Below, in pieces: positions 45,502 to 54,654 of a DNA stretch of 64,000 nt. The stretch covers positions 3,643-67,642 of the forward strand of contig CAJTOK010000007.1 in assembly GCA_910577825.1 (NCBI GenBank), given 5' to 3'. Each line of letters opens with the position of its first letter. Position 1 is the stretch's first letter. A program made the translations under genes and the position numbers. This DNA is from an uncultured Lachnospiraceae bacterium. Lineage in GTDB: Bacteria > Bacillota > Clostridia > Lachnospirales > Lachnospiraceae. A model generated the notes under the pieces. The model had not been told where the DNA came from. It saw only the letters and a program-made list of their open reading frames with translations, and ran no database searches.

Positions 45502-46131
45502 TCATTCTTTCATGGCAACAATTAATTTGGAACGGTCATGTATGCCGGTTTTATCATATATAGAAGATATATAATTTTTAACTGTCCCTTCTGAAATATA
45601 CAATTCACTTGCAATCTGTCGGTTATTTAAACCTTTAGAAAGAAGCCTGCATATTTCTTTTTCCCTGTCAGTCATATCTGACAGCAGTTTCTCGTTTGCT
45701 TCTGATACATCCTTATTCTTCTGTAAAAGCGCCGCCATACGCTCCATAACTCCAGGCCCTGCTACATTCAGCCCTCCCATAATTCCATATATTGCCCCGA
45801 GTACCGTATCCTTTCCGCTTCCTTTAAGTAAATACCCGTCTGCCCCGCCAGCTATTGCATTTGTAATATTTTTATTATCATAAAATGTAGTAAGAACCAG
45901 TATTTTTACCAGAGGAAATTCCTGTTTCATCCTGCGGATTAATTCAATCCCTCCCATGCCCTGCATATTTAAATCCACCATTGCAAGCTGGCATGTCCTT
46001 TCCCAGAGTATGGATAAAGCTTCCCTGCCATCATGTGCCATCCCAATTACATTAATCTGGTTCATTGTTAAAATAATTTCAAGGCTCTCAAGCAGCAGCG
46101 GCTCATCATCTACAAGTAAAACTTCCAGCAT
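45502..46131 (-). CDS. LuxR/NarL-family response regulator
   Basis: The 209-aa regulator has a receiver with LLVDDEPLLLES, the phospho-acceptor in LAMVDLNMQG, VLTTFYDN and GYLLKG, and a C-terminal LuxR helix-turn-helix with GLNNRQIASELYISEGTVKNY. It is paired with the kinase gene that ends six bases upstream. It resembles the first regulator (29141-29770) in design, and the two may be paralogues. The likely target is the downstream FtsX-type exporter. Confidence 0.94.
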   Translation of the reverse strand: MLEVLLVDDEPLLLESLEIILTMNQINVIGMAHDGREALSILWERTCQLAMVDLNMQGMGGIELIRRMKQEFPLVKILVLTTFYDNKNITNAIAGGADGYLLKGSGKDTVLGAIYGIMGGLNVAGPGVMERMAALLQKNKDVSEANEKLLSDMTDREKEICRLLSKGLNNRQIASELYISEGTVKNYISSIYDKTGIHDRSKLIVAMKE

Positions 46132-46137
46132 AATTAA

Positions 46138-47319
46138 CTAATCCCCTTTTCTTTCTTCCAGATATACAACAGGTATCATAATTTCTGAATAAAAACCATT
46201 ATCATTTCTAAACACGGTCCTGCCTCCCGCCTTCTGGGCATATTTTATAATTTTCTTAATCCCAAAACCATTTTCTATTTTCTGTGGGGCATTTACACTA
46301 TTAAAACTGCTATTCCCATTATCCTTTACAGAAATCTTAATATGTGTACTGTCTGCCTGCAGCCATATAGTAAATATGTCTGCATTTCCATGTTTAACCC
46401 CGTTGGTAAGAAGTTCCCTTAATGCTCCTGTAAGAAACTCTGTATGTTCATGTGGGATTTGTATATCCTGCCCCGGCTTTGAAACCAGTTCCATATCAAA
46501 ATATACTTTAATATCTGTATCCATTTTAAAATTATCTATAATAGCTTCCAGTTCCATTTTAAAATCACCAATAGAAATATTCTCCGTTTCTTCATCCAGA
46601 ACCCTTACAGCATGTCTTATGGATTCAAGCCCCGTCTTTATACGTTCATTCGCCACCCTGGTTTTCTCCGCTGCCCTTAAAGGGTCAGACTCCCAGAGCA
46701 TCCCTGCAGCTTCAAGTGCCATGCTTGCAGCCGTAATTGTATGCCCTACACTATTGTGTATATTACGGCTTATATTCTCCCGCTCTTCTAACCTTGCATT
46801 TCTCTCAATAATATTATTCTGCATTACAAGCACATGGTTAAGCTTCTTCTCAGCAAGCCCGCTTATTGCAAGCTGTTTTATAGAAATTTCAGCTTTATTT
46901 TTATAATCTGCATACTTTCCTGTAATTTCCTTTATATACCATATTAAAAATGATATTATAAAAAGCACTGCTGCCTTGATAACCGTTAATGGCAAAACAT
47001 CCATTAAACTGCCTGCATTAGAAACTATTGTAAAAACCAGATATGCAGCAGATGGTATTACAAAACCTGTCCGTTTATATCCTGGCTGCCCAAATAAAAG
47101 AAATAATAAAAAACCTTTTGATAAAATGCAAAGAAACAAAACAAGAACCGTCTTAACAATAGTTATTAAAACACTTCTTTCCTCTGAAAGATTCTCTATT
47201 GTAAAAACAACAAGCAGAAGCCCGGCAGCAAATAACATATAATAAGGCATATCCGTATAAAACAAGCCATAAAATGTTAATATTATTGTTAAAAACTGCG
47301 TCCTGAAAAAATCCCCCAT
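46138..47319 (-). CDS. HisKA_3-type sensor histidine kinase
   Basis: The 393-aa kinase has about five N-terminal helices (residues 8-140) with short loops, then the phospho-acceptor helix REENISRNIHNSVGHTITAA and the ATPase domain with ELLTNGVKHGNAD and GFGIKKIIKYAQ. The start is an ATG after GGGGATTTAT. Together with the regulator it forms the second sensor/exporter set in the window. The intramembrane-sensing type fits envelope-stress or antimicrobial-peptide detection by analogy. Confidence 0.93.
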   Translation of the reverse strand: MGDFFRTQFLTIILTFYGLFYTDMPYYMLFAAGLLLVVFTIENLSEERSVLITIVKTVLVLFLCILSKGFLLFLLFGQPGYKRTGFVIPSAAYLVFTIVSNAGSLMDVLPLTVIKAAVLFIISFLIWYIKEITGKYADYKNKAEISIKQLAISGLAEKKLNHVLVMQNNIIERNARLEERENISRNIHNSVGHTITAASMALEAAGMLWESDPLRAAEKTRVANERIKTGLESIRHAVRVLDEETENISIGDFKMELEAIIDNFKMDTDIKVYFDMELVSKPGQDIQIPHEHTEFLTGALRELLTNGVKHGNADIFTIWLQADSTHIKISVKDNGNSSFNSVNAPQKIENGFGIKKIIKYAQKAGGRTVFRNDNGFYSEIMIPVVYLEERKGD

Positions 47320-47378
47320 ATAAATCCCCAGCTTCCAAATTCAAATTATTTAAATATTTTAACACATATATCCACAAT

Positions 47379-47509
47379 GTGAACTACCCATTGTCTAAAG
47401 CCAATGGGTTTCCTGCTTCTATGACCCCGCAACCAAACTTGTTTGGTTTACCTACTATCTCCACAGGCGTTAATTCGGGCTGCACCATCCCTATTTGTAT
47501 TTTATTATC
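47379..47509 (-). ncRNA. omega-RNA (right-end RNA) region of tnpB
   Basis: By analogy with characterised IS200/IS605 elements, the TnpB guide scaffold is made from the 3' end of tnpB through the right end. Here the 130 bases after the stop contain paired segments (AACCAAACTTGTTTGGTT) and end with the hairpin around GGCTTTAGAC. The guide would be the bases just beyond the right end (about 47360-47378). This is inferred from position and hairpins only. Confidence 0.5.
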
Positions 47510-48613
47510 TTATGCTGTTTGCCGTAATCCTTCTGCTAAAATATTCCTTGCAGCATTGATATCCCTGTCATGTTTTGCACCACAGACAGGACAGGTCCAT
47601 TCCCTTACTGATAAATCTTTTGTTGCTATGTTTTTATATCCACAAGCTGAACACAACTGGCTGCTGGCATAGAATGTATCTATTTTGATATACTGCCTTC
47701 CATTCCACGCCGCCTTATATTCCAATTGTCTTGTCAGCTCATACCATGACACATCTGATATGGACTTCGCCAGATGATGGTTCTTTACCATATTTTTTAT
47801 CTGTAAGTTTTCTGAAACTATCACTTGGTTTTCGCTGATAATTTGATAAGAAATCTTATGCAGGTTATTTTTTCTGGTATTTGTAATCTTTTCATGGCAT
47901 AATGCTATCTTTCTTCTCTGTTTATAATAATTATTACTTCCTTTTTCTTTATGGGACAGCTGTCTTTGCAGCTTTGCAAGCTTCTTCCCATGTTTCCTTA
48001 TAATCCCTGGTTTTTCGTGCTTTTTTCCATCTGACGTAATGCACAAATCTTTTATACCTAAATCCAGGCCTATGTTCCTGCCTGTCTGCGGCAGTTCTTC
48101 ATGTCCTGTTTCCACTAGCACTGATACATAATATTTTCCACTTGGTACCAGGGAAACTGTGGCTGATTTTATTTTTCCTGTAAATTCCCTGTGCAGTTTT
48201 GCTTTTACTGTCTTTAATTTTGGAAGTTTTATTTTTCCATGCCCAAAATCTGCCTTTATATTTCCATTTGTGAAATTTGTAGTATAAGACTTATGGCTGT
48301 TATGCCTGCTTTTAAACTTTGGATATCCTGCATGTTCTTTAAAAAATTTCTGGTATGCTGCATCCATATTGTAAATGGCATTTGTCAGGGCAAATTTGTC
48401 TGCTTCTTTCAGCCATCCATACTTTTTCTTTAATTCCCTGTTACAGTAATTATTACAGTCTGTTTTAGTAACGGATTCTTTATTATTTTCATATTTTTCT
48501 TTTCTGTATGCAAGTGTCTGGTTATAAACAAAACGGCAACAGCCAAATGTTTTTGCTATCTGTACTTTCTGCTCATTATCAGGATATATTCTATATTTAT
48601 ATGCTTTTAACAT
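47510..48613 (-). CDS. tnpB: TnpB RNA-guided nuclease of an IS605-type element
   Basis: The 367-aa protein has an intact RuvC set: Asp184 in GLDLGIKD, Glu268 in IVSENLQ and Asp351 in DRDINAARN, plus a CxxC...CxxC zinc finger (C321/C324, C341/C344). In related elements TnpB cuts DNA guided by an omega-RNA to retain the element. All motifs are complete, so it is likely active. The start follows the upstream hairpin region. Confidence 0.92.
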   Translation of the reverse strand: MLKAYKYRIYPDNEQKVQIAKTFGCCRFVYNQTLAYRKEKYENNKESVTKTDCNNYCNRELKKKYGWLKEADKFALTNAIYNMDAAYQKFFKEHAGYPKFKSRHNSHKSYTTNFTNGNIKADFGHGKIKLPKLKTVKAKLHREFTGKIKSATVSLVPSGKYYVSVLVETGHEELPQTGRNIGLDLGIKDLCITSDGKKHEKPGIIRKHGKKLAKLQRQLSHKEKGSNNYYKQRRKIALCHEKITNTRKNNLHKISYQIISENQVIVSENLQIKNMVKNHHLAKSISDVSWYELTRQLEYKAAWNGRQYIKIDTFYASSQLCSACGYKNIATKDLSVREWTCPVCGAKHDRDINAARNILAEGLRQTA

Positions 48614-48742
48614 TTGCTGTCACCGCCTTTCTATATATTTTCATAAATAAAGTATACCACAATTTTTTATTTTTGTCTGCCTTAACCCACCGTCTAAAGC
48701 CAGTGGGATTGCGGCAGCCTTATTTCAAAGCCCTTTATTTTA

Positions 48743-49085
48743 TTACACCTGTTTAATTGTACCAGTTAATTTTTTCCAGAAGCTTTTATTTTCAAATACT
48801 CTTGATAATATAAAGAAGATAAAATATCCTGATATTCCGCCAAGGGTATTAAGCATAAAGTCATCAATATCCGATGACCTTCCAATAAAATACTGTACAA
48901 ATTCTATTAAAAACGAAAAAAGAGCCATATATATTGTAGTTGTGTACAGTTTACGGGCTTTTTTAAAAGCAACAGGAAAAATAAAACCTAAAGGCATAAA
49001 CATTACAATATTGGCAAATGTCTGGGAAATCTTTTAAAATAAATCCAAGTAAAAAATATCCAAGTATTTCCTCAATTATAACCAT
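48743..49085 (-). pseudogene. frameshifted VanZ-family membrane protein
   Basis: The C-terminal part (ANIVMFMPLGFIFPVAF to GTIKQV) is a clear VanZ-like domain including the conserved DIDDFMLNTLGG. Its natural beginning, MVIIEEILGYFLLGFILKDF, starts at an ATG at 49085 behind GGAGG but lies in a different frame. The two frames meet near 49020-49030 with one extra base, which makes the frame run into early stops. The right side of the IS605 element is about 20 bases downstream. The mutation is either recent or a sequencing error. Confidence 0.7.
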
Positions 49086-49307
49086 AAAAACCTCCATACA
49101 ATAGAAAATATTAATAAAATAAATTGTTACTGCAATTATTATACCAGGATAATTTACTGGATATATCCGTTTTATATATAAAATTCCTTACAAATTCCTT
49201 GCACTTTTCCACCAGAATGCTATATCAGGTACAGAAAAAGGAAAGCCATTGAAACTGGCAATAAATATAACATATTTCCTGTTATATTATAATTATTAAT
49301 TTATACT
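49086..49307. other. gap between the MATE gene and the VanZ remnant
   Basis: No gene is seen. At about 49265-49290 the minus strand has a weak stem with arms AATATAAC and GTTATATT, a possible terminator of the MATE transcript, but the T-run behind it is poor. Confidence 0.3.
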
Positions 49308-50651
49308 TTAAATACGTTCTAATTTAGCAGAATTATGTTTCATCCATATAAATGCCATTATACATATTATTACAGATAATAATGAACCTGCTGGTGCAGC
49401 AATCCCCATTGGAAATAATGAATCTGTATAATATTTTGAAGCAATATATGCCAGCGGTATACGGGCAAGTATAATTGAAGCAAAGTTATGTATAAATGAA
49501 ACCAGCGACAGTCCATATGCACAGAAATATCCACTAAAACAGAAGTGTACGCCTGCAAAAATACAATCCCATACATAACTTTTCATGTACTGTCCCCCAA
49601 GTGTAATTACCTTTTCATTATCTGTAAAAAGCCCTGTAGCATTTTCCGCTATAAACTGCATAATTATTGTAACAGTTATGCCAAATAATACAGCAATAAC
49701 TGTAGCATATTTTAATGTCCGGCCTGCCCTGCCGTGTTTCTTTGCCCCAATATTCTGGGCGCAAAGTGCAGATACAGCCGAAAGCATAGAAGACGGCACA
49801 AGAAAAAGAATCCCTATAAGTTTTTCTACAATTCCAACTGCTGCTGCATCATCCAGCCCCCTGCGGTTTGCAAAAATTGTTATTATAATAAACGCAACCT
49901 GTATAAAGCCATCTTGTATGGCAACAGGAAAACCAACCTTTAAAATATTTCCGAGCACAATTTTATCTGGCCGGAAATCTGCCCTGCATATGCCAGGTAT
50001 CATTTTACGTACAATAATAACAGCACATGAAACAAGCACGCTGGTTGTCTGTGACAATGTTGTTCCAAGTGCTGCCCCTGCCGCCCCTAATCCCAGAATA
50101 CCAATAAACAGGTAGTCAAGCACAATATTAAAAATACATGCAGCTGCAATAAAATACATAGGGCTCTTTGAATCCCCCATGCCACGGAAAACTGAACTAA
50201 TAATATTATATGCTGTTATAAATGGTATACCCATAAAACATATCCTAAGATAAGCCACAGCTTCTTCCACAGCTTCTTCCGGCATTGACATAATATGTAC
50301 TATCCATTCTGCAGCAGCAAGTAAAATTACCATACAAACAATAGAAAGAAACATAAAAAGTGTTGCCGTATTCCCAACAGCCTTGTTTATTCTGCCAGTT
50401 TCCCCTGCACCTGCTGCACGCCCGATTATAACAGTAGAACCCATTGCCAGCCCGGTAATCATAACTGTAAGCATGTGCATAACCTGGCTTCCAGCTGATA
50501 TTGCCGTTGTGCTTTCCACCCCGTTAAACTGTCCAATAATAAACAAATCTGCCATTCCGTATAATGTCTGTAAAAAATAAGAAAATAAGTATGGAACTGA
50601 AAAGTATAAAATTGATTTAAAAACACTTCCTGTTGTAAAGTTTCTTTCCAT
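49308..50651 (-). CDS. MATE-family efflux transporter
   Basis: The 447-aa protein has twelve helices in two halves and the MATE pattern from SILYFSVPYLFSYFLQTLYG through GSQVMHMLTV. It would export cationic drugs or metabolites by Na+ or H+ antiport. Its ribosome-binding site (AGGAG) lies inside the 75-codon extension of the Cas7 gene upstream, and its ATG is four bases behind the stop of that extension. It is thus probably co-transcribed at the end of the CRISPR operon, but there is no functional reason for the link. Confidence 0.92.
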   Translation of the reverse strand: MERNFTTGSVFKSILYFSVPYLFSYFLQTLYGMADLFIIGQFNGVESTTAISAGSQVMHMLTVMITGLAMGSTVIIGRAAGAGETGRINKAVGNTATLFMFLSIVCMVILLAAAEWIVHIMSMPEEAVEEAVAYLRICFMGIPFITAYNIISSVFRGMGDSKSPMYFIAAACIFNIVLDYLFIGILGLGAAGAALGTTLSQTTSVLVSCAVIIVRKMIPGICRADFRPDKIVLGNILKVGFPVAIQDGFIQVAFIIITIFANRRGLDDAAAVGIVEKLIGILFLVPSSMLSAVSALCAQNIGAKKHGRAGRTLKYATVIAVLFGITVTIIMQFIAENATGLFTDNEKVITLGGQYMKSYVWDCIFAGVHFCFSGYFCAYGLSLVSFIHNFASIILARIPLAYIASKYYTDSLFPMGIAAPAGSLLSVIICIMAFIWMKHNSAKLERI

Positions 50652-50654
50652 GTT

Positions 50655-50882
50655 TTATATTTCTCCTATTCTTTGCATCTTTTTAATAAATCCAAATAAT
50701 TTTGTATCTATGCCTTTCCCCTTGAAACGTACCTTGATTTCACTGCCTTCAGGATATAATTCCTGCACTTTGTCCTGTTCAATACCTGCCCTGCTGCATG
50801 AAATGTTCTTAGCCTTTCCTCCTCCTATACTGAATTTAATAGTTTTCGTATTTTTGTATGGAAGAACTTTTGCAATTTCAAA
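50655..50882 (-). pseudogene. in-frame extension after the stop of the TIGR03986 Cas7 gene
   Basis: Directly behind the TAA at 50883-50885 the same frame continues for 75 codons to a TAA at 50655. The sequence is protein-like, with alternating strand patterns (TKTIKFSIGGGKAKNISC; LYPEGSEIKVRFKGKG) similar to a small OB- or beta-barrel domain. No start codon near its front is suitable for separate translation. It is best read as the cut-off C-terminal domain of the upstream gene, lost by a single nonsense mutation, or made by stop readthrough. Confidence 0.6.
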
Positions 50883-52853
50883 TTACTGGTTATCTATTTC
50901 CCCATTATTATTGTTTCCAGTGATTGTGCGTTTCACCCTTGGTTCCATAGCTTCAAGATATTCTAAAAATACCATATCTTTTCTAGTATTTGGCATATTA
51001 ACCTTAGTTATTCTGTCCTTTTTAAGACCTTTATGGTTATCTACAAACCACCTGTAACCTTCAGGACCAGCCTCCGTTTTTGGATATGAGAATACCTCAC
51101 CATTTTCTAACTTTATACTATGGAATCCAGTCATCATATCATAATTCTCCACAATTTTTCCATCAAGCATACCCCTTACTTCTGAATAATTATATCCATT
51201 ATATTCTGGGGTTTCCTTCACAACCATTCCATCTTTTATTATATAAGATTTAATGTAAACTTTATCTGCTTTACATGCAATAGAACCTAACCCTAATGGT
51301 TTGGCTGTACCTATTTTATAACCATGTTCTTTTTCTTCAATACTACTTTCATCACCAGCATTAATTAAGTAAATTAATTTATTTAGAGTATTTCTTGAAA
51401 TTCCATCAAAAAACAATTTTCCATGAAAAGTAATTCCTTTTTTTAATGGCCTGATTGTTATATTACGTTTCCCACGTTCTGCACCAGGATTATACGTATC
51501 ATCTATATACTGGTGCCAGTAAAATTTTCTTCCTGAAAGTTTTCCCTGTTCAATATGCAGCTTCCCATCAGCATCTATATAATAATCATATGTCCAGAAA
51601 TACGCATTTTCTTCTGGCCTTGACAGATAAAATTCCATATTATTAAGTTTTGGTGAAGACATTTCTGGCAAAGTAACAGGTTTCTCTATATAATAATCCT
51701 TATTTTCCTTTTTATCTTCAGCTACAAGGTCTGAAAACCTTATTTTTGATGATTTTCCATCACCTTCTGTCATAGTGCCAAACAATTCACATGCCTCACA
51801 ATAACCACTTTCTTTCGTACATGGGGCAAACTCTTTTGCCAGTTTTTTTAATGTATTATCATATATTTCCCGGGTTTTACATGCAGGTGCTATAAAAACT
51901 TTCTTTTTGCCTTTATCAGTAATTATGGAATAATATACTGGAAAATATTCATTACCTTTTCCTTCTTTGAACTCCTTTAATTTTTCCCTGTATTCTTTAT
52001 AATGGCTGGCATTTTCCAATTCATTCGCTGCATATACCTCCAGCAAATCATCCAGCAGTGAAATTTTTATTTCTTTCCATTCTGCTTTAACATCTTTCAC
52101 AAAAATATGGCAGCAGTGTTTTTCAGACCTTCCTCCAGGGCTTTTTTCCCCTTTAATTATATAACCCTCTGTTCCTTTTATATCTTTGCTATATTTCTTA
52201 ACTTCAGATGCAAGTGGTTTTACACCCTTGCCTTTCCTTTCCTTTAATTTAAACTTTACCCTTTCACCTTCTGCAAAATCTTTCTGGATATAACATTTTC
52301 TTTTTTTATGTTCTTTATCGTCTTTCCATTTTCCGGGGTCTGTAACAGTATTATCTGCCCCATATGTTCTCCATAATACATCTGTTGCCTTATATAAATC
52401 ATATATTACATTTCCTTCTTTGTCTTTATCTTTTCTTTTGTATAACAGCCCCGCTTTATAAGACTCCATTGTGCGTTTTGAAAGCTGCAAGTCACTGTCA
52501 AGAGCAGACATACAGGAATTTGTCAGGATTTCAAAATTACTCCTGAACATTCCTCTTATTTCACTTCCAGGAATAACTGGTTTATAATAGTTATTTTCTC
52601 CATGTGTTTTTCCCTCAAGATTATTATAAGAAAAAAAGTCATATGTTTTATGGACTTCTTTTTTATCTTTTGTTTTATCATCTTCCGGGTTTTTACTAAA
52701 AACCAGATAATTGCTTGTATTAGGGATAAAAACAGGTGTCTTTGTCAATACTGAATATTCAATAACCCCGCTTAACATTTTTTCACCTTTATCAATATTC
52801 TCGGATTTCGTACTCCCTATAGGAATAAAATTATATGGATTAATAAAATTCAT
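50883..52853 (-). CDS. type III CRISPR RAMP protein, TIGR03986-type (Cas7 with insertion)
   Basis: This is a backbone subunit of the effector complex. The 656-aa protein begins with the typical NPYNFIPI, followed by GVIEYSVLTKTPVFIP and the RAMP core VIPGSEIRGMFRS (residues 93-105). The middle has a large Lys/Glu-rich insertion and a Cys cluster (C345, C352, C355, ending in LFG). The G-rich loop is YKIGTAKPLGLGS at 512-524. The ATG follows GGAGGG and overlaps the csx19 stop by four bases. The family belongs to type III-D loci. The gene ends at a TAA, after which 75 more codons remain in frame. Confidence 0.87.
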   Translation of the reverse strand: MNFINPYNFIPIGSTKSENIDKGEKMLSGVIEYSVLTKTPVFIPNTSNYLVFSKNPEDDKTKDKKEVHKTYDFFSYNNLEGKTHGENNYYKPVIPGSEIRGMFRSNFEILTNSCMSALDSDLQLSKRTMESYKAGLLYKRKDKDKEGNVIYDLYKATDVLWRTYGADNTVTDPGKWKDDKEHKKRKCYIQKDFAEGERVKFKLKERKGKGVKPLASEVKKYSKDIKGTEGYIIKGEKSPGGRSEKHCCHIFVKDVKAEWKEIKISLLDDLLEVYAANELENASHYKEYREKLKEFKEGKGNEYFPVYYSIITDKGKKKVFIAPACKTREIYDNTLKKLAKEFAPCTKESGYCEACELFGTMTEGDGKSSKIRFSDLVAEDKKENKDYYIEKPVTLPEMSSPKLNNMEFYLSRPEENAYFWTYDYYIDADGKLHIEQGKLSGRKFYWHQYIDDTYNPGAERGKRNITIRPLKKGITFHGKLFFDGISRNTLNKLIYLINAGDESSIEEKEHGYKIGTAKPLGLGSIACKADKVYIKSYIIKDGMVVKETPEYNGYNYSEVRGMLDGKIVENYDMMTGFHSIKLENGEVFSYPKTEAGPEGYRWFVDNHKGLKKDRITKVNMPNTRKDMVFLEYLEAMEPRVKRTITGNNNNGEIDNQ

Positions 52854-53254
52854 TCTTGTCCCTCCATTATCAATCTGTAATCATCAAACTTTGCCATTCC
52901 GGTTTCACCATAATCAATATGGTTTAATACTGTAATACTTCCATAAGTTTTATATTTATTATCTAATAAAACATTTTCCTTGTATACTTTTTCCTCATTA
53001 CATGCAAAATCTGCCACATATTCAATAACCCCGTCATTACAGCCATCAAACTTCCTTTTTCCTCTGGTGGCAACTGCACGGTATTCTTTATTTTTGTCAA
53101 ACAGATGCACTTCCAATAATTCTTTTCCATCCAGAAGGTTCTTTATTTCATTTAAATCTGCATATTTTTCAAATAAAACCTGTGTCCTTGTATATGCCAG
53201 AAGCTGGCCTCTGTATGGTGCTTTTTCTTCTATATGTAAGTCACTGTATTTCAT
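52850..53254 (-). CDS. csx19: Csx19-like type III-D CRISPR protein
   Basis: The 134-aa protein resembles the Csx19 group of type III-D loci: a central LLEVHLFDKNKEYRAV strand pair and a C-terminal HIDYGETGMAKFDDYRLIM, which matches the conserved DYxxxTGxAxxxxxRL pattern I recall for that family. It has no catalytic motif. It overlaps both neighbours by four bases (ATGA), so stoichiometric expression with the RAMP subunits is likely. Its role in the complex is structural at best guess. Confidence 0.65.
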   Translation of the reverse strand: MKYSDLHIEEKAPYRGQLLAYTRTQVLFEKYADLNEIKNLLDGKELLEVHLFDKNKEYRAVATRGKRKFDGCNDGVIEYVADFACNEEKVYKENVLLDNKYKTYGSITVLNHIDYGETGMAKFDDYRLIMEGQE

Positions 53255-54654
53255 GGCATTGCCTCCTTTAAACGGGCAAGTTCTTTAAAACATTGGTTTT
53301 TCATTCCACTTTCTTCTAAACCACCGCTAAAACTTGCTTTCCCATTGCTTTCAAATATACCTCTCCCTACTGCGGTCTGTCCTCCAATTGCCAGATACCC
53401 CTCTTCCAATTCATCTATAACCAGCATTAACAGCCCAATAAGTGGTTTAAAACCAGAAGTATCCATGTCATCTTTGTCCCCTGTCTTTTGTACCAGCATT
53501 TCCAGTTCAGTTGTCCCACCAAAATAAGAAGTTTCAGAATATAGTGCACCATCTACAGTGGAAGCATCAAAACGGTTTACCCTGTTCCTTGTAACTGGCA
53601 CTTCTTTAGCACCTTCTATAATACTTTCCTTAAATACTACCATAGACTGGCTCATATCTTCTTTTTTATTTGTTTTTCCAGCATCTGTACCAAACCATGT
53701 TTCTATCTTCTGGTTTATTACAGGAATTTCCAGTTGTTCCATAATACGCCTTGCTTTGCTGCGTATTGCACCATTCCAGCTGCTGCCAGGTATTACAGGT
53801 ATTTTTTCACCTGATGCCGTATCTTTAATAGTAATATGTTCATAATCTGACTGCTGTGGCTTCGCAGAATATTTTCTTATACTGATTCCGCCTGTAAGCC
53901 GTAATGGTACCTTAATTGAAATATATTTTGATTTGCCATTTAATTCTTTTTTCCAGCCTGTCCATTTATCCGCAGAACTATATTCATTTCCAGGATTTCC
54001 ACAATACTTAATCCACTCATTACACTCTCCTGCAGAAAAGCTTGTACGGTAAACTTCTTTTATTTTAATCCAGCCACACCCACGGTTTTTTTTGCTGCCA
54101 AAGCGGATTTCCCCGGCATCAAGGGCACTAAGAAGAATACTTGCTTCTTCAAATATATTCTTATCAATAGCGGACATATTCCCATTAGATATTATATATC
54201 TTTCACCAGATATAACATCCTTTTCCCTCACAATCTGTTCTATTCTTAAAATACCTGTAGCACCTGTTTCCACAATTTCATAATCAAACTTATTTTTTAC
54301 AATTTTACCACTATTTAACTTAACACCATCACGTTCTGTAATATTAGTATCTTTTAAATAAATATCTGAAATAAAAACTGTACTCATTCTTCCATCATCT
54401 TTGCCACTTCCCATATTTACTGAATAACCAAAAATACCTGGTTTGTCCTTTTTCTTATCCAGATAATTACGGAATGCCCCTGCAACAGATGTACCTGGTA
54501 TAAAAGCCTCACCATTTCCATTACGCAGTACATCTGAATCTGTATTTTCTTCAAAACCATTAGATAAAGCCAGAGGAGATGCCAGTTCTATTTTTGCAGT
54601 TATATAATATCTTTTCAAAATCTTATTTGGTTCATCTTTGTTTGGTTCATTCAT
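53251..54654 (-). CDS. tandem Cas7 RAMP protein (two Csm3-like units)
   Basis: The 467-aa protein contains two Cas7 domains. Unit 1 (about 15-205) has FIPGTSVAGAFR at 51-62 and the G-rich loop GSKKNRGCGW. Unit 2 (about 243-440) has VIPGSSWNGAIRS at 287-299 and the G-rich loop IGGQTAVGRG. In unit 1, Asp39 in TDSDVL sits where Csm3 has its RNA-cutting aspartate, just before the IPG loop, so target cleavage is plausible. Two fused Cas7 units resemble the Cas7-2x subunit of III-Dv. It overlaps csx10 by eight bases. Confidence 0.85.
   Translation of the reverse strand: MNEPNKDEPNKILKRYYITAKIELASPLALSNGFEENTDSDVLRNGNGEAFIPGTSVAGAFRNYLDKKKDKPGIFGYSVNMGSGKDDGRMSTVFISDIYLKDTNITERDGVKLNSGKIVKNKFDYEIVETGATGILRIEQIVREKDVISGERYIISNGNMSAIDKNIFEEASILLSALDAGEIRFGSKKNRGCGWIKIKEVYRTSFSAGECNEWIKYCGNPGNEYSSADKWTGWKKELNGKSKYISIKVPLRLTGGISIRKYSAKPQQSDYEHITIKDTASGEKIPVIPGSSWNGAIRSKARRIMEQLEIPVINQKIETWFGTDAGKTNKKEDMSQSMVVFKESIIEGAKEVPVTRNRVNRFDASTVDGALYSETSYFGGTTELEMLVQKTGDKDDMDTSGFKPLIGLLMLVIDELEEGYLAIGGQTAVGRGIFESNGKASFSGGLEESGMKNQCFKELARLKEAMP

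Larger units (their letters stand above)
47379..48720 (-). mobile_element. IS605-type, tnpB-only element
   Basis: Both ends carry the same type of subterminal hairpin: CCCATTGTCTAAAGCCAATGGG at one side (47388-47409) and CCCACCGTCTAAAGCCAGTGGG at the other (around 48686-48707). The copies are direct repeats. The minus-strand right end finishes GGGTAGTTCAC, common for tnpB elements. There is no tnpA gene, so movement needs a transposase supplied in trans. Exact borders are within about 15 bases. Confidence 0.75.
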
